Shown here piece after piece: positions 1 to 8,366 of a stretch of DNA of 64,000 bases. Source of the stretch: JACQFK01 sp041482015 (GTDB lineage: Bacteria; Planctomycetota; MHYJ01; JACPRB01). The DNA lies in contig JBGPCZ010000001.1 in the NCBI GenBank assembly GCA_041482015.1, positions 1-64,000 of the forward strand. Direction: 5' to 3'. The notes beneath the pieces were generated by a model, which made no database searches, was not told the DNA's origin, and saw nothing but the letters and a program-made list of their open reading frames with translations. Position 1 is the stretch's first letter, and each line of letters begins with the position of its first letter. Made by a program: the position numbers and the translations under genes.

Positions 1-1
1 C

Positions 2-796
2 CAGAGCGGAGGATGGAACTACAAGCCCGATGACGCCAAACGCGCCCGCGAGACCGCGGAGAAATACGGGATCCAGATCCAGTCCCTCATCCGGGCCTGG
101 GTCCCGCTCGACAGCCCCAATCCCCCCGACGTCGACAAGCACGTCGCCAGCATCGAGGCCGCGCTCCTCGCCGCGGAAGGCTTCGGCTGCACCAACATCC
201 TGCTGGTCCCGGCGCTCGGCCCCAAGGTCGCCATCCCCCCCGCCCACGAGTTCGACATCGACATGGACGAGCACGGCATCGTGGGCCGGGTCGTCAAGGG
301 CGACAATTCCAAGTACCAGCCCTACATCGACGCCCAGAACCGCGCGACGAAGTCCTCGTGGGAGGTGATGAAGCGGCTGACGCCGACGGCGGAGAAGACC
401 AAGGTCGCCATATCGCTGGAGAACGTCTGGAACAACCTGTGGGTCCGGCCGGAGCTCTTCAAGAAGTTCATCGAAGGCCACAATCACCCGCTGGTCCGGG
501 CCTTCTTCGACTGCGGCAACAACGTCAAGTACGGCATCCCGCCGGAGACGTGGATCCGCACGTTGGGCAAGCTGCTCATGGAACTGCACATCAAGGAGTA
601 CCGCCTCAATCCCGACGGTCAATCCGGCGTGTGGACGAACCTCCGCGAGAATGGGATCAACTGGCCCGAGGTCCGGAAGGCCCTCGACGAGGTCGGCTTC
701 GAGGGGTTTGCCACCATCGAGGAATCCGGCGCCAAGCCCAATCTCCCGCTCGACGAGCAGGCTCGCCGGTGCGACCTCATCCTCGAGGGGAAATAG
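2..796 (+). CDS. Sugar phosphate isomerase/epimerase, TIM-barrel (5' truncated)
   Basis: The reading frame is open from the window edge and ends at TAG 794-796; the start lies upstream, so about 264 C-terminal residues are visible. The protein resembles the xylose-isomerase-like TIM barrel (AP endonuclease family 2) used by sugar phosphate isomerases/epimerases. Visible hallmarks are a central metal-ligand-type strand 'KVAISLENVWNN' (near 401-435), 'FDCGNNVKYG' (near 508-535) and a C-terminal 'FEGFATIEES' (near 702-728). Those acidic and His/Asn positions normally bind a divalent metal and the sugar. It is convergent with the FG-GAP gene and separated from it by a palindrome at 801-825. The substrate cannot be told from the sequence. 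Confidence 0.8.
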   Translation, partial: QSGGWNYKPDDAKRARETAEKYGIQIQSLIRAWVPLDSPNPPDVDKHVASIEAALLAAEGFGCTNILLVPALGPKVAIPPAHEFDIDMDEHGIVGRVVKGDNSKYQPYIDAQNRATKSSWEVMKRLTPTAEKTKVAISLENVWNNLWVRPELFKKFIEGHNHPLVRAFFDCGNNVKYGIPPETWIRTLGKLLMELHIKEYRLNPDGQSGVWTNLRENGINWPEVRKALDEVGFEGFATIEESGAKPNLPLDEQARRCDLILEGK

Positions 797-800
797 GCGA

Positions 801-825
801 GCAAAAACAGACGGTCCGTTTTTGC
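801..825. terminator. Bidirectional hairpin between convergent genes
   Basis: An imperfect palindrome with outer arms gcaaaaac / gtttttgc and an inner acgg-t-ccgt hairpin; the left arm carries three extra bases (aga). An A-tract on one side and a T-tract on the other give a U-tract for either strand. It sits between the stops at 796 (+) and 834 (-), the expected place for a bidirectional intrinsic terminator. The stem is short, so strength is uncertain. Confidence 0.55.
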
Positions 826-833
826 AGGGCCGC

Positions 834-2042
834 TTACGGGACGCGCTTCGGCTGAGCCTTCTCCCACTCCTCCTTGGAGACCTTCTTGCGCTCCTGGAGG
901 TGGACGAACGCGCCCTTCTTGTTGCCGACGATCACGTCGGGGAAGCCGTCGCCATTCACGTCCGCCGCCGTGACCTGCGTGCCAATCCCGGAATTGTCGT
1001 CGATCTGGTGCGGGACCCAGTCGACCTCGCTCCCCCGACGCACCAGCTTGAACCAGTAGAGTACCGGCGCGGCCAGCGGCTCCGCGTCCCCCTTGGACCC
1101 GTGCGCGAAGTACCGCTTCCCCGTCACGATGTCCTTCAGGCCGTCGCCGTCGATGTCCACCAGGTCGATCGCGTGCGGCTGTGAGAACTTCACGCCGTAC
1201 GCGTTATCCTTCTCGGTCTTGCCGACGATCACGTGCTCCTTGAACGTGCCGTCTTTCTGCTGCTCGAACCACGAGATCCCCCAGCCGTGCGCCTGGATCG
1301 ACGTGATCACGTCGGGCAGGCCGTCACCGTTGACGTCGTAGGCATACATCTGCGCCCCGCCGTTCCCGAACTTGACCGGGTGGAAGGTCCACTCGGGGTC
1401 GCCCTCGAGACTCTTGGGCTGCTCGTACCAGCCGCGCGCCTCCATGAAGTCCATCTTGCCGTCGCCGTTCACGTCGCCCACGCCCAGGCCGTGCGTGAAG
1501 CGCTGGTAGTCCTTCTTCGGCGAGATCGCGTGGAACTTGCCGTCGGCGACCGTGATGTACCCGAGCTGCCCGCCCGTCGAGCAGCAGATGTCGGGAACGC
1601 CGTCGCCGTTGACGTCCGCCCACGTGGGCGACTCGTTGTCGACAACCTTGAAGATCTCATGCTTCGTCCAGGGCCCCTCGGCGCCCTTGGGATTTTCGAA
1701 CCACGAGGCGTCGGCACCCGGGAAGCCGTAGACCAGGATGTCGGCCCAGCCATCCTTGTTGAAGTCATACACGTACGTGAAGAAGTTGTTCGAGTACTCG
1801 TTGTCCGGCTTCCAGGTCTTCACGGGATAGATCTCGTGCTTCTTGGTGAAGTCCGGCCCCTCGTACCACCACGGGCCGGCGGCGACGTCCATCTTCCCGT
1901 CCTTGTTGAAGTCGCCGATCGCGGCGCCCTCGCACGTGAAGACGTCGCTCAGCTGGATCTTTTTCCAGGTGATGACGGTGTATTCTTCGCGCGGCGCGGG
2001 CGCGACGGTCAGCAGGACGCCCAGGACGGCAAGGATCTTCAC
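834..2042 (-). CDS. Secreted FG-GAP/VCBS repeat protein
   Basis: 402 residues starting MKILAVLGVLLTVAPAP, a likely Sec signal peptide. At least seven calcium-loop motifs of the form DxNxDGxxD are visible, for example DFNKDGKMDVAAG, DFNKDGWADILVY, DVNGDGVPDICCS, DVNGDGKMDFMEA, DVNGDGLPDVITS, DIDGDGLKDIVTG and DVNGDGFPDVIVG. Such repeats form integrin-alpha-like beta-propellers. This is known family behaviour; a carbohydrate- or protein-binding role outside the cytoplasm is inferred. It starts 16 bp after the stop of the HEAT/cytochrome/DUF1080 gene, so it is probably the third gene of the operon 6188 to 834. The ATG at 2042 is followed directly by the signal peptide, which fixes the start. Confidence 0.85.
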   Translation of the reverse strand: MKILAVLGVLLTVAPAPREEYTVITWKKIQLSDVFTCEGAAIGDFNKDGKMDVAAGPWWYEGPDFTKKHEIYPVKTWKPDNEYSNNFFTYVYDFNKDGWADILVYGFPGADASWFENPKGAEGPWTKHEIFKVVDNESPTWADVNGDGVPDICCSTGGQLGYITVADGKFHAISPKKDYQRFTHGLGVGDVNGDGKMDFMEARGWYEQPKSLEGDPEWTFHPVKFGNGGAQMYAYDVNGDGLPDVITSIQAHGWGISWFEQQKDGTFKEHVIVGKTEKDNAYGVKFSQPHAIDLVDIDGDGLKDIVTGKRYFAHGSKGDAEPLAAPVLYWFKLVRRGSEVDWVPHQIDDNSGIGTQVTAADVNGDGFPDVIVGNKKGAFVHLQERKKVSKEEWEKAQPKRVP

Positions 2043-2058
2043 GCGGCCTCCCTTTCGA

Positions 2059-3804
2059 TTATTTCAGGGTCTTCAACTCGAACTTCGGATTGACCTCCAG
2101 CTTGAAGTTGCGGAAGCGGACCTCCATGGCCCCGCCCGCATGGACCTGGAGGGCGAACCGCCCCTTCGTGGCGATCTTGGCGTCGTCGAGGTCGGTGCAG
2201 AGGTTGCCGTTGATCGCCGTCCGGATCTTGGTGCCGACGGCGACGATCTCGTACGTGTTCCAGTCTTCCTTCTTCACGAACTTGTCCCCGTCGAACTCCT
2301 GGCCCTTCGCGGGGAATAGGAGGCCGCGTCCCGATTCCTCGTAGAGCTTGCCCCACCAGCCGGCGCCAACGTCGGCCTGGCACCCCCGCGCCTCGCCGCC
2401 CTCGACCGGCACGCTCCGGACCTGGAACCCGCTGTTGCCCCCGTTCGGGACGAGCTTGATCTCGGCGGTCAGCCGGAAGTCCGAGAACTCCTTCTTGTGG
2501 AAGAGGAAGTGGTTCCGCTTCTGCGGGCCCTTCCCCACGATCTCGCCGTTCTCGACCTTCCACACCTCGGCGTCCCCTTCCCAGTCCGTGAGATCCTTCC
2601 CGTTGAAAATCTCGACCGTCTCCTGCGGGAGGATGCCCATCGGCACCTGCACCGGGCTCATCAGGTACGCGACCAGGTGGCGCACCTCGTCTTTCGAAAG
2701 GTTGTTGAGCTGCCCCTCGGGCATCATCGAGATCTCGCTCTGCTTCATCGCGTCGATCTCCGGCTTCGGGATGACGAGGAGGTCGTTCTCCGTGGCGAGC
2801 GTGATCGCGTTCCCGTCCTCCGCCTTGATGATCCCCGTGACGATCCGGCCGCTCTTCGTCCTGATGATCACCGGCATGTAGTCTTTCGCGACGACCGCGC
2901 TCGGGTCGATGATGTTCTCGAGGATGTACTGGAGGTCCGAGCGGTTCGCCCCCGTGATCTCCGGCCCGACCTTCCCGCCCGCGTCGAAGAGCGTGTGGCA
3001 CTGCTGGCACGTCTTCGCGAAAAGCGCCCGACCCTTCGGCAGGTCGCCCTTGGGCTGGGACTGGAGGAACTTCTTCCAGTCGGCGATCTCCTTGAGCTTC
3101 GCCTCGGGCGACGTTCGAAGCGAGCCCCACTCCGCGTCGATCCACTTGTCGATCTCGGCGTCCTTGTACTCGTGCAGCTGGCGGATCGTCGCCGCCGTCA
3201 CTTCCGAGCGCGGGACGACCTTGCTCTTAAGCGCCACCAGGAGCTGTTTCGCGTACGGGAGCCGTGCGACCAGCGTGTTGAGCACGTCGCGCTTCTCGGC
3301 GGTCTCGAGCGACGGGTAGACCTCGAGGAGAAGCTCGGGCGTCTTCGGGTCCTCGTACGTCCCGAGCCCGCGGATCGCGTCCGCCCGCATCCCCGGGTCC
3401 TTCAGAAGGGCCTGCAGGACCGGCGGAAGCCCGGCATCCCGCGCGCCGAGCAATGTATCGAGCGCGGATTTCCGACCGGCGAGGTCCGCCTTGCCGTCGG
3501 CCACGAGGTCCCTCATCGCCTTCAGCGACTTCGCGTCGCCGAACGTCGTGGAGAGCGCCTGCGCGATCGAGCGCACTTCGGGATTCGCGCTCTTCGCCAG
3601 CTTCGCGGAGATCTCCTCCCATCCTTGCGGCATCTTGACGCTCGCCCGTCCCTTGAGGCCGTCGCGTATCCCTTTGAGGATGTCGAGCTGGAAGTCGGCG
3701 TCGTCGCTCGCCTTCAGGATCTGCACGAGCGCGACGAGGTTGTCGTTGCCGTCCCCGGCCTGCGCCGGGACGTTGAGCGACAGAAGGAACGCGAGGGTCT
3801 TCAT
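2059..3804 (-). CDS. HEAT-like / c-type cytochrome / DUF1080 (3-keto-disaccharide hydrolase) protein
   Basis: 581 residues from the ATG at 3804, chosen because MKTLAFLLSLNVPAQA is a signal peptide and this start lies just after the upstream stop; an in-frame GTG at 3819 would overlap that gene. Order of domains: helical repeats (about 20-240), PVC-type heme domain with C266-QQ-C269-H270 followed by 'GGKVGPEITG' and 'NIIDPSAVV', then a DUF1080 jelly roll (about 390-575, 'EIFNGKDLTDWEG', 'NSGFQVRS'). DUF1080 proteins include 3-keto-glycoside hydrolases. The heme domain is the half that the upstream propeller lacks, so the two proteins probably form one periplasmic oxidising unit (inference). 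It belongs to the operon 6188 to 834. Confidence 0.85.
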   Translation of the reverse strand: MKTLAFLLSLNVPAQAGDGNDNLVALVQILKASDDADFQLDILKGIRDGLKGRASVKMPQGWEEISAKLAKSANPEVRSIAQALSTTFGDAKSLKAMRDLVADGKADLAGRKSALDTLLGARDAGLPPVLQALLKDPGMRADAIRGLGTYEDPKTPELLLEVYPSLETAEKRDVLNTLVARLPYAKQLLVALKSKVVPRSEVTAATIRQLHEYKDAEIDKWIDAEWGSLRTSPEAKLKEIADWKKFLQSQPKGDLPKGRALFAKTCQQCHTLFDAGGKVGPEITGANRSDLQYILENIIDPSAVVAKDYMPVIIRTKSGRIVTGIIKAEDGNAITLATENDLLVIPKPEIDAMKQSEISMMPEGQLNNLSKDEVRHLVAYLMSPVQVPMGILPQETVEIFNGKDLTDWEGDAEVWKVENGEIVGKGPQKRNHFLFHKKEFSDFRLTAEIKLVPNGGNSGFQVRSVPVEGGEARGCQADVGAGWWGKLYEESGRGLLFPAKGQEFDGDKFVKKEDWNTYEIVAVGTKIRTAINGNLCTDLDDAKIATKGRFALQVHAGGAMEVRFRNFKLEVNPKFELKTLK

Positions 3805-3815
3805 CGACGTGGTCC

Positions 3816-6188
3816 TCACTTGTTGCCGGCCGCCAGTCTACGCGCGATGAACTCGCGGACGCGAGGAATTTTAGCCTTGGCGGCCAACGCGGCGTTCCCC
3901 ACCGGATCGGCGGAGATGATCGGCTCCACCGCGTACCAGATCATCAGCGGCAGGTTCTGGTCGTTGACGTCCTCCGCGTGGCCGAGCAGCCCCTCCACGA
4001 TCGGCCGGCGCTGCTCCAGCGACATTCGCTGCGCGGCGGAGGCCAGGTAAAGGCGAACGACCGGCGACTCGTCCGAGACCGACATCGCCGCGAATTTCGG
4101 GAGCAACGCGTTGCAGTGCTTCGGGTCCTCGCACGCGAGCTGGATCGCCCACGCGCGGACGTACGGGTTCGAGTGACCGAGCGCGTGCATCGCCCGCTCG
4201 TCCGTCCAGCCGTTCGTCACGTGCAGCGCCCACATGGCCCGCAGGACGCGCGTGGGATCGGGGTTCGACGCCGCGATCGCGTCGAGCTTCGCGTGGACGG
4301 CTTCCCCCGGCTGCCGCTCGGCCAGGACCTTCCGGGCGTGCCGCACGTACCAGTCGTTCTGGTTGAGCGTGAGCGCCACGAGCTCGTCGTTCGACAGCTT
4401 CTGGAGGTCGACGGTCGCGGGCTTGGCCGTCTTGTACGAGACCTTGAAGATGCGGCCGTTCGTCTTGTCGTGATCCTTTGGATTCCCCGTGTGGCACTGC
4501 TGCTTGTCGTACCAGTCGATCATGTACGCCGACCCGTCGGGGCCGTAGCGGAGGTTGAGGATCTGGGACCAGCTGTCGTTCGCCATGATGAAGTCCGCGC
4601 CGTGATGCCCGACGTAGCCCGAGCCCAGCGCCTCGTTCACGTCCATGTTGATCCGGCCGCCGTGGATGTTGTTGAAGAAGAGCTTGTCGCGGTACTCGTT
4701 GGGCCAGTTCCCGCCGAGGTAGACCATCGCGCCGCAGTGAGCGTGACCGCCGCCCGCGGAATCGGACAGGCCGTTCCCCGCGTGCGGCCCGCGCGACCCC
4801 ACGTAGTGCCGGTGGTCGGCGATCGTCTTGATGTCGTCGTAGGTGTACGGGTTGAAGTGCTTGCCGCCCTGCCGCTGGTAGCGCCCGCCCTGGATCACGT
4901 GGTAGAGGTGCGGGATCACGCACGCGGTGCCGAAGGCCTGGCCGTAGTCGTTGAAGTCCATCCCCCACTGGTTGCTCGCGCCCTCGGCGAAGAGCTCGAA
5001 CTGCTTCTTGAGCGGGTGGTACCTCCAGAAGCTTGCGTTCAGCGGCTGCCGCTCCTCGGGCTTGCACCCCGGCTTCCCGACGTTCGAGTAGGTGAAGACG
5101 CCGTGGCAGCCGTAGAGCCAGCCGTCCGGTCCCCAGATGAACGCGTTGAGCGTCTCGTGCGTGTCCTGGTGCTCGAAACCGTCGAGCACGATCTCGGGCG
5201 GACCGTCCGGCTTGTCATCGTGGTTCCGGTCGGGGATGAAGAGGAGATACGGCGGAGCACCGACCCAGACGCCCCCGTACCCGACCTCGAGCCCGCTGAT
5301 GAAATTGATGTTGTCCGCAAACAGGGACTTCTTGTCGAACTTGCCGTCGCCCTTCGTGTCCTCGAAGATGTAGATGGCGCACTTTCCGCCCTGGTCGGGA
5401 GCGTGCCAGATCGGGTACTCGAGGTTCTGCGCCACCCACAGCCGGCCGCGCTCGTCGAGCGCCATCGCGATGGGCTGCGTGATCTCCGGCTCGCCGGCCG
5501 AGAGCGTCACGCTGAACCCCTCGGGCGGCGTCATCGCCTTCGCGGCCTCCTCGGGGGAGAGCCCGTGGAACTTGAACTGGTCCTTCTGGAGCGCGGCGTT
5601 CTGGTTGCGGACGTTGGCGATCTTGAGCCGCTTCTCGTGGAAGCGGAAGTGGTCGAAGTTGATGTGCCCCCAGGCCCCCGTGTTCTGGTCGACGACCCGG
5701 ATGAACATCTCCTTCCCCAGGAACGGCGTGAGCTCGACCAGGATCGGCTTGAGCGACTCCGTTTCGTCGCCGGAGACCTTGGCGATCAACTGCTTCTCGG
5801 GGAGCGCGATGAGCTCGACGCAGGTGTTCTCGTGGGCCCCGCCCGCCACGAGGAAGCTGCACCAGGGGTGGGTCACCTTGAAGGGGACCGACACCAGAGT
5901 GCCGACGGCGGCGTCGCCCGAGACTTCGAAGGTCCCGATCCAATAGTCGCCCCTGTGCTGGCTCTTCATGTCCGCCCGGCGCGCGGCGACCGTGTCGCCC
6001 TTGACGGGCTGCTTCTCAAACGCGGTGCCCGTGGCGGTCCAGTCCTTCAGGGTCCCGGTTTCGAAGTCGACGTTGAGCGGTTTCCCGTCGGCGCCCAGCG
6101 GGGCGACGCCCTCGTCCTCCTGCGGCGCGGCTCCGAGCGCCAGCGCAAGCGCGATCGAGAAGAACGCCACCATCGTCGCCTTGATCAT
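3816..6188 (-). CDS. PVC-type membrane-bound dehydrogenase, beta-propeller, no heme domain
   Basis: 790 residues with signal peptide MIKATMVAFFSIALALALG. Residues about 35-180 form a concanavalin/jelly-roll-like segment ('HPWCSFLVAGGAHENTCVEL'); then the Pirellula/Verrucomicrobium N-terminal propeller begins ('MTPPEGFSVTLSAGEPEI', 'MALDERGRLWVAQNLEYP', 'FIWGPDGWLYGCHGVF', 'GSAYMIDWYDKQQCH'), followed by HEAT-like helices (about 620-780). Relatives resemble glucose/sorbosone dehydrogenases and usually end with a CxxCH domain. Here none is present, and the heme domain lies in the next gene 11 bp downstream. A ggaggt Shine-Dalgarno precedes the ATG at 6188. First gene of a three-gene operon. Confidence 0.85.
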   Translation of the reverse strand: MIKATMVAFFSIALALALGAAPQEDEGVAPLGADGKPLNVDFETGTLKDWTATGTAFEKQPVKGDTVAARRADMKSQHRGDYWIGTFEVSGDAAVGTLVSVPFKVTHPWCSFLVAGGAHENTCVELIALPEKQLIAKVSGDETESLKPILVELTPFLGKEMFIRVVDQNTGAWGHINFDHFRFHEKRLKIANVRNQNAALQKDQFKFHGLSPEEAAKAMTPPEGFSVTLSAGEPEITQPIAMALDERGRLWVAQNLEYPIWHAPDQGGKCAIYIFEDTKGDGKFDKKSLFADNINFISGLEVGYGGVWVGAPPYLLFIPDRNHDDKPDGPPEIVLDGFEHQDTHETLNAFIWGPDGWLYGCHGVFTYSNVGKPGCKPEERQPLNASFWRYHPLKKQFELFAEGASNQWGMDFNDYGQAFGTACVIPHLYHVIQGGRYQRQGGKHFNPYTYDDIKTIADHRHYVGSRGPHAGNGLSDSAGGGHAHCGAMVYLGGNWPNEYRDKLFFNNIHGGRINMDVNEALGSGYVGHHGADFIMANDSWSQILNLRYGPDGSAYMIDWYDKQQCHTGNPKDHDKTNGRIFKVSYKTAKPATVDLQKLSNDELVALTLNQNDWYVRHARKVLAERQPGEAVHAKLDAIAASNPDPTRVLRAMWALHVTNGWTDERAMHALGHSNPYVRAWAIQLACEDPKHCNALLPKFAAMSVSDESPVVRLYLASAAQRMSLEQRRPIVEGLLGHAEDVNDQNLPLMIWYAVEPIISADPVGNAALAAKAKIPRVREFIARRLAAGNK

Positions 6189-6324
6189 GGAGACCTCCGA
6201 GCCTTACACGACACGACCCAACGCCCGCGGGACTTAGAACCTATACCGCTTACCCCGAAGGGACCATGAGAATGTGCGTATTTCTATTGAGATATTTCAC
6301 CGGGGACGAAGGGAGAGGACGTGA

Positions 6325-6379
6325 GATGAGGAGGGGGTGAGAAGATGAAGGAAACTCTCCATCTTTCCCACTCCCCCTT
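6325..6379. terminator. Long imperfect hairpin after the prenyltransferase-repeat gene
   Basis: The arms gggggtgagaagatg (6333-6347) and catctttcccactccccc (6360-6377) pair with a few bulges around a 12-nt loop. It lies 13 bp beyond the stop of the minus-strand gene ending at 6392, so it may act as its terminator. No U-tract is evident. The purine-rich gagatgagg text resembles the hairpins at 16381 and 34363. Confidence 0.4.
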
Positions 6380-6391
6380 GGGGGTTCTGGG

Positions 6392-8194
6392 CTACTGGTC
6401 CTTGTCCTTGATCGTGATCTCCGCCCAGTAGGCGAGCTCGATCCCCCGGCCGCCCGGAAGGTTGCAGAGCTCGATCATCACCGTCTTGCCGGAGAACGGC
6501 GACAGGTCGACGTTCAGCTCCACCCAGCCGTCCTGCGAAGTCTCCCCGCTCACCGACTTCGTGTCGACCTCCTTGCCGTCGACCTTCACCGCCAGCGTCC
6601 AGCCGCCGCTCTCGTGGTGGCCCGCGACGACGCGGAGGAACGGCTTGCCTGCGCCCGGCACGTCGACGCTCTTGCGGAACGTCGGCGGGGTCGTCAGGTT
6701 CGGCGGGTACGTCGTCAGGACGTTCGCCTTGCCGCGCACGTCGACCAACTTGTCGGAGTTGGGGCCCTTCCCGTTGTTCACCAGCCGCCAGCCCGTCGCG
6801 AACGTCTCGACCGTCTTCTTCCCGACCAGGCCCGGGTCCTTGGTACTGCCAACCCCACCGTTCGCCACCGGCGCGCCCGGGTTGAGGATCGGCGACGCGT
6901 TCGGGTCGCCGCCGCCGGTCGCGACCGGCCGCAGCGGCATTGTCCCGCGACGCAGGAACAGCACCGCGAAGCACGTGTCCCGCGGGCCGCCCGCGATGCG
7001 GTCGCTCGTGTTCCACCCGCCGCCCGGGTTCATCGTTTCCAGGAGGTGGTTCGCCCCGTCGGGGTACCACTCGCTCGCGCCGAAGCGCTCGGTCCCGTAC
7101 AGGATCCCGGCGCGCTCGAGGCCGTAGAGGTAGTACAGGTATGCACAATTCTTCTTGTGCGGGTTCTTCGTGACGTCGTAGTTCTTCGAGAGCCACTCGA
7201 CCCCGCGGTTCACCTGCGTGTCCTGCTTGTACTGCATCCCGAGGTAGTAGTCGTAGATGCAGAGCGCCCCGACCGCGCCCACCGTCATCGAGCCGTAGCT
7301 GGTGTTCGACACGCTCTCTTCGTTCTCCCCGCCGCCCTTCTCGCCGTGGTCGTTGTAGCCCCAGCCGCCGTCCGAGTTCTGCGAGCCCGACCACCACTTC
7401 CGGGCGAGCGCGAGCACCTGGGGGTCGACGTCGATGTCGGCGTCCAGGCACGCCCGGAGGCCGAGCGCCGCGTACTGCGAATTCGAGTTGTCGCCGTTCG
7501 GAGGTCCGGGCTTCTTCTTGCGCACCGGGATCCGCGGGTTGGACGACGTCTTGCCCCCCTTGCTGGTGGGCGCGGCGGTCGTCTGCCCCGCCTTGGACTT
7601 GGCCGCCGGATCCTCGCCGGCCGCCGGCGGCGCGGGGGCCGGTCCGGGACCCGACAGTCCCGTCGTTCCGCCGCCGCTGGCGACATCCGCCCGCTTCTTC
7701 GCCGGGGTCGGGGTGTTGACCTTGTCGAGCTCGGGCGGCGGCTCGGGCTCGCCGTAGTCCCACTGCCCGTTCTGGCACTGGTTGTCGCAGAGGAACTGCG
7801 CGTACTCGGCGATCCGCTTCTGGTACTTCTTCGCGTTCAATTTCTGGAGCGCCATCGCGCCAAGCGACGCGGTGTACGTCGATCCGATCTGCTTCTGGAC
7901 CACGTACTCCGTGAGCGGCATGATCTGCGGGTCGCCGTCCTTGTAATATCCCGAGTGGGCGAGCGTGAGCAGCACCAGCTCGGCGTACGACTGAAGCGCC
8001 TCGGGCTGGTTCCGCTTGCCATGCGGGAACGCTCCGAAGCCCTGTCCGATGATGACCTGGCAGCCCTTCTGGATCGCATCGTCGACCTTCTGCTGGTCGA
8101 CCTTGGGATGCACCTGTCCGGGCTTGGGTTTGTCTTGCGCGCTTGCCGACGTGATCGCCAGGAGTGTGCCGAAGATTGCCAGCCGAGTCATCAT
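6392..8194 (-). CDS. Secreted prenyltransferase/squalene-oxidase-repeat protein
   Basis: About 600 residues. The ATG at 8194 (a second ATG follows at 8191) is chosen because MMTRLAIFGTLLAITSASA is a signal peptide and a ggaggt motif sits six bases upstream; an in-frame TTG at 8266 would add an unlikely 24-residue leader. The N-terminal half and the middle carry alpha/alpha-toroid repeats typical of prenyltransferase/squalene-cyclase folds ('NSDGGWGYNDHG', 'GGGWNTSDRIAGG'). They are interrupted at about 165-245 by a Pro/Ala/Lys-rich linker. The C-terminal ~130 residues look like a beta-rich binding domain ('GHHESGGWTLAVKVDGKEV'). Many PVC relatives are uncharacterised; enzymatic activity cannot be claimed. 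It is transcribed divergently from the gene at 8367. Confidence 0.8.
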   Translation of the reverse strand: MMTRLAIFGTLLAITSASAQDKPKPGQVHPKVDQQKVDDAIQKGCQVIIGQGFGAFPHGKRNQPEALQSYAELVLLTLAHSGYYKDGDPQIMPLTEYVVQKQIGSTYTASLGAMALQKLNAKKYQKRIAEYAQFLCDNQCQNGQWDYGEPEPPPELDKVNTPTPAKKRADVASGGGTTGLSGPGPAPAPPAAGEDPAAKSKAGQTTAAPTSKGGKTSSNPRIPVRKKKPGPPNGDNSNSQYAALGLRACLDADIDVDPQVLALARKWWSGSQNSDGGWGYNDHGEKGGGENEESVSNTSYGSMTVGAVGALCIYDYYLGMQYKQDTQVNRGVEWLSKNYDVTKNPHKKNCAYLYYLYGLERAGILYGTERFGASEWYPDGANHLLETMNPGGGWNTSDRIAGGPRDTCFAVLFLRRGTMPLRPVATGGGDPNASPILNPGAPVANGGVGSTKDPGLVGKKTVETFATGWRLVNNGKGPNSDKLVDVRGKANVLTTYPPNLTTPPTFRKSVDVPGAGKPFLRVVAGHHESGGWTLAVKVDGKEVDTKSVSGETSQDGWVELNVDLSPFSGKTVMIELCNLPGGRGIELAYWAEITIKDKDQ

Positions 8195-8318
8195 GCCGGA
8201 CCTCCCAGACCCGCTCCAGCTTCGCTCGGCTCGCCGCCCGCGATTATAGGCAAGCCCGGGTTCCAATGAAATACCAAAGTAAATTCACCCATGGACGGCC
8301 GATCTGTCGTGAAAAGCG

Positions 8319-8353
8319 GCAGGTCTGCAACAAAACAACCTGCTTGTTTTGTT
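8319..8353. promoter_or_regulatory. Overlapping alternative hairpins in a divergent promoter region
   Basis: A 10-bp perfect inverted repeat aacaaaacaa (8329-8338) / ttgttttgtt (8344-8353) overlaps a second one, gcaggt (8319-8324) / acctgc (8338-8343). The two stems share bases and cannot both form. They lie in the AT-rich 172-bp gap between divergent genes, 13 bp upstream of the ATG at 8367. An operator or leader-RNA switch is possible but unproven. Confidence 0.35.
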
Positions 8354-8366
8354 ACACTCCCCCACG

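Noticed and set aside
3978..6269. A long open frame on the plus strand, opposite the PVC dehydrogenase gene
   Set aside because: Its product is Arg/Val/Leu-rich low-complexity sequence with no motif; it is the mirror of a high-GC gene whose minus-strand product has clear domains and a signal peptide.
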